From Vicinamibacteria bacterium (GTDB lineage Bacteria; Acidobacteriota; Vicinamibacteria; Vicinamibacterales; UBA2999), in assembly GCA_025938035.1 (NCBI GenBank), contig JAICQE010000217.1:1-5715 (forward strand): 5,715 bases of DNA, written 5' to 3'. Position 1 is the first letter of the stretch. The number at the start of each line of letters is the position of its first letter. The position numbers and the translations under genes were made by a program. Under the pieces are notes generated by a model. That model searched no databases and was not told the origin of the DNA. It saw nothing but the letters and a program-made list of their open reading frames with translations. Below, piece by piece: positions 1 to 5,715 of the stretch.

Positions 1-1372
1 AGTTCCGCTGGCGCGAGGTCTCGATCAGCCCGAGGATGCCGCCGACGATCGACGACTCGGCGCAGCCCGGCTGCAGCCGCGATGACAACACCTCGAACGT
101 GTACTTGCCGAACGAGGCGTCGTCCGGAATGTAGCCGGAGCGTGCCGAGCCATTGCTCAGGGTGGCCATCATCGTGGCTTTGTCGGGCGACTCGCGCTTG
201 AGCCGCTGCGCAATCGCGGTAAACACCTCGGCATTCACGGCGCCGATCATGACGTCGCCAATCCGCAGCAGCCCGAGGCGGATCTCCACCGGGCTGCCCT
301 CCTTGTAGGTGCCCTCGAACCCCGCACGTCCCTGATTGGTCCGCTCGCGTCCGGGGCAGGTGACCGTCGAGTAGCTGCCGTCGAGAGAAACCGCGGTTTC
401 AGTGCGATCGACGCCGCGCATCACGTGCAACACCTCTTCGCCGAGGAACTGCCCCATCGACAGGACCATCTGCCGCTGCTGATTCATCAACCGCGCAACC
501 CTCGGGTCATCCCTGTTCAGGCCTTCGCCGCCGGGCGGCATGGCGTTGCTGATGTCGATGCCGCGGCTGGCGTACTCCTTCGTGCGGATGTCACGGAGGT
601 CGTAGGTCTGCTGGTAATAGATCGGATTCTGGTCGCCTGCCGCGCCGCTCGACCAGACGGCAACGATGCGGCCGTCGTACGAGTCCTCGACGTAGGTCGA
701 CGCCGCCCCGGGGATGTCGGCGCTGAGCTGATCGAGCTGGCCGGTGATCACGGCATGAACCGCATAGTTGTAGTAGACGGCGATCGGCACGCCGGCGAGC
801 GTGTCGAACCTGAGCACCGCGACCGTCTTGTCGGTCGGTCCCTCGCGGTTCGGTCCCTCCCACCACCGACGGGTCTGCGGATCGATGATCTGGCGGTTGA
901 CGTTGATGTACGACTCTCCCGTTCCATATCCCACTCTGGCGGGCGTCAGTCTCTGCCTGGCGAGACGAACCGATTCGACGATCTTCTGCTCGTAGTCGGG
1001 ACCGCGCTGTCCGCCGGCACTGTGCGTATGCGTCGCGGTCAGCAGCACGTTGGCCGTCGGGATCCCCAGCTCCTTCTCGATTCGCCCCGTCACCGCCTGC
1101 CACAGCGCCGTCGGGATCGCTCCGGTATCCACCGTCACGAGCGCTGCGGTGGACGTGCCGCTCTCGAGAACAATCGCGCGTGCATACAGGCGATCGAGAA
1201 TGCCTCGGCTGTTCTTCGGAAGCTCACCCGGCGACGGTGTGACATCGATTCGTGCCGCGCCGACGCGCAATGCCGCCGCGCCCGGCGTCTGGGCGGCTGC
1301 TGCCGGTGCCATCGCGGTTACAAGCAGAAGCGTGGCGAATACGGCGGTGAACGGGTGCACGGTGTATCGCAT
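1..1372 (-). CDS. Neutral/alkaline ceramidase-like secreted hydrolase, 3' end outside window
   Basis: Reading leftward from ATG at 1372 gives 457 codons without a stop up to the window edge, so the C-terminus is missing, probably by only a short stretch. Residues 1-27 form a signal peptide (Arg2, hydrophobic core, AAA before Gln28), so the protein is exported. The mature part resembles the neutral/alkaline non-lysosomal ceramidase N-terminal domain: RIDVTPSPG at 41-49, the THTHSAGG block at 114-121, YAVHAV with His206, SADIPG at 217-222, NAEVFT with Glu382 and GYIPD with Tyr414. By comparison with Pseudomonas ceramidase, His115, His206, Glu382 and Tyr414 would bind zinc and His117 would be the second catalytic histidine. 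The GDVSPN-type nucleophile motif reads GDQNPI (246-251), with Asn249 where Ser is expected, so ceramide amidase activity is doubtful. Many bacterial members of this superfamily are of unknown function. It is transcribed divergently from the esterase cluster. The fold assignment is firm; the substrate is unknown. Confidence 0.9.
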   Translation of the reverse strand, partial: MRYTVHPFTAVFATLLLVTAMAPAAAAQTPGAAALRVGAARIDVTPSPGELPKNSRGILDRLYARAIVLESGTSTAALVTVDTGAIPTALWQAVTGRIEKELGIPTANVLLTATHTHSAGGQRGPDYEQKIVESVRLARQRLTPARVGYGTGESYINVNRQIIDPQTRRWWEGPNREGPTDKTVAVLRFDTLAGVPIAVYYNYAVHAVITGQLDQLSADIPGAASTYVEDSYDGRIVAVWSSGAAGDQNPIYYQQTYDLRDIRTKEYASRGIDISNAMPPGGEGLNRDDPRVARLMNQQRQMVLSMGQFLGEEVLHVMRGVDRTETAVSLDGSYSTVTCPGRERTNQGRAGFEGTYKEGSPVEIRLGLLRIGDVMIGAVNAEVFTAIAQRLKRESPDKATMMATLSNGSARSGYIPDDASFGKYTFEVLSSRLQPGCAESSIVGGILGLIETSRQRN

Positions 1373-1373
1373 T

Positions 1374-1379
1374 CTCCCT
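1374..1379 (-). promoter_or_regulatory. Shine-Dalgarno-like AGGGAG unusually close to the ceramidase-like start
   Basis: On the minus strand AGGGAG ends one base before the ATG at 1372, which is too close for normal spacing. Either the transcript is nearly leaderless or translation begins at the in-frame GTG at 1360 (codon 5), which would put the spacer at about 13 bases. The signal peptide core survives either choice. ATG is kept because it retains Arg2 in the n-region and no upstream in-frame ATG or GTG was found. Confidence 0.35.
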
Positions 1380-1382
1380 GGG

Positions 1383-1388
1383 ACTATA
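1383..1388 (-). promoter_or_regulatory. Candidate -10 element (TATAGT) for the ceramidase-like gene
   Basis: TATAGT on the minus strand matches five of six bases of the sigma-70 -10 consensus and stands out in GC-rich surroundings. No good -35 hexamer lies at 16-18 bases; TTCACG at about 20 bases is the nearest. Transcription would start only a few bases before the ATG at 1372, giving an almost leaderless mRNA. This is weak evidence from a single hexamer, and sigma factor preferences in this organism are unknown. Confidence 0.22.
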
Positions 1389-1419
1389 TCTCCACAGCCC
1401 CCGGCATCCGTGAATCTGC

Positions 1420-1449
1420 TTGCACCGTCTGTACGGCACCATTTACGAT
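1420..1449 (+). promoter_or_regulatory. Candidate promoter for the rightward esterase cluster
   Basis: TTGCAC at 1420-1425 and TACGAT at 1444-1449 are separated by 18 bases, each matching four of the six sigma-70 consensus bases. The predicted start near 1456 would put the inverted repeat at 1482-1502 and the ribosome binding site at 1511-1516 inside the 5' leader of the tannase-family gene. The match is modest and rests on consensus similarity only. Confidence 0.25.
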
Positions 1450-1481
1450 CCCTCCGGCCGAGTCGTCGCCATCGTGCCAAA

Positions 1482-1502
1482 GGAACGCCGCTAAGGCGTT
1501 CC
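1482..1502. repeat. Perfect 8-bp inverted repeat, possible operator or leader hairpin
   Basis: GGAACGCC (1482-1489) and GGCGTTCC (1495-1502) are exact reverse complements separated by GCTAA. The element lies 25 bases before the tannase-family ATG, in the only sizeable gap of the window and between divergent genes. It could be the binding site of a dimeric regulator, or an RNA hairpin in the leader. No T-run follows in either direction (only three T on the minus strand), which argues against an intrinsic terminator. The symmetry is directly seen; the role is inferred. Confidence 0.5.
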
Positions 1503-1510
1503 GGAAAACC

Positions 1511-1516
1511 AGGGAG
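1511..1516 (+). promoter_or_regulatory. Ribosome binding site of the tannase-family gene
   Basis: AGGGAG ends 11 bases before the ATG at 1528, a slightly long but workable spacing. It is the only purine-rich Shine-Dalgarno candidate near this start and supports the choice of ATG 1528, which also opens a full signal peptide. Confidence 0.5.
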
Positions 1517-1527
1517 CGTCAGCACCC

Positions 1528-3306
1528 ATGCACTCACGTCGAAGACAGGCGTTTTTCGGGTGGACCGCTGCAGCCGGTCTTGTCGGCTTCGCCACCGCCT
1601 ACGCCGCCGCAGCCCCTCAGGTATCCGCACCCGCAGCCACGGACATCAGCATCGCGAGTGACGTGTGCACCAGCGCGAAGGTCGGCAGCGAGGTACCCGT
1701 CGACCGGATCGGCGAGCCGGTGCGCCGTGTGACGCTGGCAGCGCCCGCCTGGACAGCCGCCACGGCCACCAGCCCTGGTTACTGCCGGGTCGACGGCGTG
1801 ATCGAGCCAGTCGATAGTGCCCCAACGGCGCGTCCGATCAACTTTGCCGTGGTGCTGCCCGCACAGTGGAGCCGCCGCGCGGCGCAGCTCGGCGGCGGCG
1901 GCATGAACGGGACGATTCCGAACCTGACCGGCGGCGCCGGCCCCGGCGCGCCATCACTGCTCGCCCGCGGCTTCGTGACCTACGGCAGCGACTCCGGACA
2001 TCAGGCCGGGTTCGGTCGCGGCGGTGGTCGTGCCGGCGCACCACGTGCCGGCGGACCGGGACCAGCCGGGGACGACTGGGCACTCAACGAGGAAGCGATC
2101 GCCAATCTCGGCTACATGCAGATGAAGAAGACGCATGACGCCGCGTTCGTGATCATCGAACGTCTCTACGGCGCCCGTCCTCAATTCAACTACTACATCG
2201 GATCGTCGCAGGGAGGTCGCGAAGCGCTGACCGTCGCGCAGCGTTACCCGGGAGATTACGACGGTATCGCCGCGAACGTGCCGATCGTCGGCTTCTCCAC
2301 GCTGATGCTCGCCCCGGAGCTGATTCGCATCAAGGAGAAGCCGCTCGCCAACTGGGTCACCGCGGCGAAGGTCAACGCCATTCGCGGCGAGTTCATGCGC
2401 CAGTGCGACACGCTCGACGGCCTTGCCGACGGCATCATCAACAACTACATGGCGTGCCGCGCGATTTTCGACGTGACGCAGGGCAAGCGCGGACGTCACC
2501 CGTGGGCGGCGAAGCGCTGCCCCGGCAATGTCGATCCGAATCCGGCCGACACCACGGCCAATGCCTGTCTCACCGACGGGCAGATCGCGACGCTCGAGTT
2601 CACCTACTCCCGCTACGCCTTCGCCACGCCGCTCGCACACGGCGCGAAGACATTCGGGATGTGGGTGCCGAACACCGATCCATCCGGCAGCGGCCTCATC
2701 GCAACCGCCCGTTTCAAGGGACAGGAAGGCGCCGCCGAGACCGCCCCGAATCACTCGCACCTCGGCGTGCTCGGCGTCACCGGCTTTCTCATGAAGAACG
2801 TGACGGCCAACCCGCTCGACTACGTCGAAGGCGGCGCACTCAACCGGCGCCGCGAGGAGCTCTCGCGCATCCTCGATTCGACGAATCCCGACCTGCGTGC
2901 GTTCGAGAAGCGCGGCGGCAAGATGATCGTCACGATCGGCACCAACGACACGCTGGCTTCGCCAGGCGCGCAGCTCGATTACTACGAGGCCGTGCTGGAC
3001 AAGATGGGGCGCCGTACCGTCGACCGGTTCGCGCGCCTGTTCGTCATGCCGCAGGCCGGCCACGGCCTCAGCGGCACGAGCTACAACGTCGACGGCACCG
3101 GGAAAACGATCACGTCCGCACCGATACCGAATCAGTATGATCGGAACGCGCTGCTGTTCGACTGGGTGGAACGTGGGACCGCACCGCCCATGTCGGTGGT
3201 GGTCAGCGCGGGCGAGCGCAGCCTGCCGCTCTGTTCATATCCGTCGTATCCGCGCTACGTGAGCGGGCCGGCCAATGCGGCCACGTCATATCGTTGTTCG
3301 CAGTAA
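1528..3306 (+). CDS. Tannase/feruloyl esterase family alpha/beta hydrolase, exported
   Basis: A 592-residue protein, near the usual length of bacterial tannase/feruloyl esterase family members (PF07519 type), which hydrolyse galloyl or hydroxycinnamoyl esters. Residues 1-29 are a signal peptide; the n-region SRRRQAFF resembles a twin-arginine motif, so Tat export is possible. Family landmarks are SDSGH (154-158), the nucleophile elbow GSSQGG (225-230, Ser227), QRYPGDYDGI shortly after, the lid-domain block CDTLDGLADGII (293-304) typical of the calcium-binding loop, GTNDTLASP with Asp474, and GHGLSG with His512. C-terminal Cys569 and Cys590 probably pair. Known CS-D-HC enzymes have Cys before the Ser and Cys after the His; here these are Ser226 and Gly513, so that disulfide is absent. 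A Gly/Arg/Pro-rich stretch (161-181) is inserted in a loop. First gene of the rightward cluster, 36 bases before the next esterase. Family is secure; tannin versus ferulate or another ester cannot be told. Confidence 0.93.
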   Translation: MHSRRRQAFFGWTAAAGLVGFATAYAAAAPQVSAPAATDISIASDVCTSAKVGSEVPVDRIGEPVRRVTLAAPAWTAATATSPGYCRVDGVIEPVDSAPTARPINFAVVLPAQWSRRAAQLGGGGMNGTIPNLTGGAGPGAPSLLARGFVTYGSDSGHQAGFGRGGGRAGAPRAGGPGPAGDDWALNEEAIANLGYMQMKKTHDAAFVIIERLYGARPQFNYYIGSSQGGREALTVAQRYPGDYDGIAANVPIVGFSTLMLAPELIRIKEKPLANWVTAAKVNAIRGEFMRQCDTLDGLADGIINNYMACRAIFDVTQGKRGRHPWAAKRCPGNVDPNPADTTANACLTDGQIATLEFTYSRYAFATPLAHGAKTFGMWVPNTDPSGSGLIATARFKGQEGAAETAPNHSHLGVLGVTGFLMKNVTANPLDYVEGGALNRRREELSRILDSTNPDLRAFEKRGGKMIVTIGTNDTLASPGAQLDYYEAVLDKMGRRTVDRFARLFVMPQAGHGLSGTSYNVDGTGKTITSAPIPNQYDRNALLFDWVERGTAPPMSVVVSAGERSLPLCSYPSYPRYVSGPANAATSYRCSQ

Positions 3307-5354
<2,048 letters not shown>

Positions 5355-5384
5355 CGCGCCGGGCCTCCGAGGTGCCGCAGACTC

Positions 5385-5390
5385 GAGGAG
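5385..5390 (+). promoter_or_regulatory. Shine-Dalgarno-like GAGGAG very close to the cytochrome start
   Basis: GAGGAG ends two bases before ATG 5393, closer than usual. The only nearby in-frame alternatives are GTG at 5372, which lacks its own purine-rich site, and an ATT directly after the ATG. ATG 5393 is preferred, but the start is less certain than for the other rightward genes. Confidence 0.4.
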
Positions 5391-5392
5391 CC

Positions 5393-5715
5393 ATGATTGC
5401 CAGCCACCAGGCGCTCGCGGCCGTCGCTGTCGCCGTGGTGTTCGCGGCCACGTCCTCGTGTGCGCGCCTGCCGCCTTCGCTCGCATCGCAAACCGTCCCC
5501 ACGGCACCGCGGTCCGCCAACCTCGATCAGCGGTACGTGACCGACGTGCAGCCGCTGCTGAAGACCTACTGCCACTCCTGTCATGGGGGCTCTTCGCCGG
5601 CAGCACGGCTGGATCTGACTGCGTTCGACACGACCGGGAGAGTTATTTCGGCATTCGACGTCTGGGAGCGCCTGCACGGACGTCTGGACCGTCGCGAGAT
5701 GCCGCCGCGCAGCGC
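5393..5715 (+). CDS. Planctomycete-type cytochrome c domain protein, N-terminal part only
   Basis: 107 residues are visible before the window ends. Residues 1-22 are hydrophobic with no strong positive charge; Cys23 after T-S-S could be a poor lipobox, so the protein is either secreted or a lipoprotein. After a short linker comes YVTDVQPLLKTYCHSCHGG, in which Cys60-His61-Ser62-Cys63-His64 is a CXXCH heme c site, followed by ARLDLTAF, VWERLHGRLDRREMPPR and Met103 as a likely distal heme ligand. This arrangement is characteristic of the PSCyt1 domain, usually the front of large proteins carrying DUF1592/DUF1588-type or DUF1549/DUF1553 domains in Planctomycetota, Verrucomicrobiota and Acidobacteriota. 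Those domains lie outside the window, so full architecture is unknown. It begins 38 bases after the RraA-like gene and probably belongs to the same transcript, pointing to periplasmic redox chemistry alongside the esterases. Confidence 0.85.
   Translation, partial: MIASHQALAAVAVAVVFAATSSCARLPPSLASQTVPTAPRSANLDQRYVTDVQPLLKTYCHSCHGGSSPAARLDLTAFDTTGRVISAFDVWERLHGRLDRREMPPRS

Noticed and set aside
591..1103. Minus-strand frame of 170 codons
   Set aside because: It is in a different frame from the ceramidase-like gene it sits within, and has no family motif.
1475..1510. Intrinsic terminator at the inverted repeat
   Set aside because: No run of T follows the hairpin on either strand, and no gene ends there.
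425..1732. Long plus-strand reading frame of 435 codons
   Set aside because: It lies antisense to the ceramidase-like gene and runs into the tannase-family start. Its product is Arg-rich with no recognisable domain, whereas the minus frame carries a signal peptide and conserved motifs.
1954..3063. Minus-strand frame of 369 codons opposite the tannase-family gene
   Set aside because: Typical antisense open frame of a GC-rich gene; no start signal, no domain, and the plus strand encodes a clear enzyme.
5447..5461. Lipoprotein signal at Cys23 of the cytochrome protein
   Set aside because: The residues before Cys are T-S-S, lacking the usual Leu/Val at -3; possible but not supported enough for a separate feature.

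Overview
The window is GC-rich throughout (by eye) and tightly packed. It holds one leftward gene that runs off the left edge, a divergent intergenic gap of about 155 bases, and four closely spaced rightward genes, the last of which runs off the right edge. All five predicted proteins begin with a signal peptide or signal-like segment, so this looks like an export-oriented catabolic locus. A Planctomycete-type cytochrome c start, secreted esterases with Gly/Arg/Ala-rich loops and an exported RraA-like protein together suggest Acidobacteriota, possibly a Vicinamibacteria-like lineage. Planctomycetota, Verrucomicrobiota and Gemmatimonadota are not excluded. This placement is an inference from gene content; there is no marker gene here.

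Left part (1-1372, minus strand): a neutral/alkaline ceramidase-like secreted metalloenzyme, 457 residues visible, with the C-terminal end outside the window. The expected zinc ligands are present, but the Ser nucleophile of true ceramidases is replaced by Asn.

Middle (1373-1527): the divergent regulatory region. It contains a perfect 8-bp inverted repeat with a 5-base spacer just before the rightward cluster, and weak candidate promoters in both directions.

Right part (1528-5715, plus strand): a probable operon. (1) A tannase/feruloyl esterase family hydrolase (1528-3306) keeps the Ser-Asp-His triad but lacks both cysteines of the usual CS-D-HC arrangement. (2) A XynZ-type feruloyl esterase/esterase D family hydrolase (3343-4374) follows after 36 bases and carries a Gly/Arg/Ala-rich insertion of about 60 residues. 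(3) An RraA/HMG-CHA aldolase-fold protein (4371-5354) overlaps it by 4 bases; it has a signal peptide and an intact D-X20-R-D metal/pyruvate motif. (4) The start of a cytochrome c-type (PSCyt1-like) protein begins 38 bases later at 5393.

The working hypothesis is that the two esterases release phenolic acids (gallate- or ferulate-type) from plant polymers outside the cytoplasm, and the RraA-fold protein and the heme protein act in the same compartment on products or electrons. The association of a tannase with an aldolase-fold protein is suggestive, because CHA aldolases of gallate/protocatechuate degradation belong to the RraA fold. However, an exported copy does not fit the known cytoplasmic pathway. 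No RNA genes, CRISPR arrays, insertion sequences or convincing terminators were seen.
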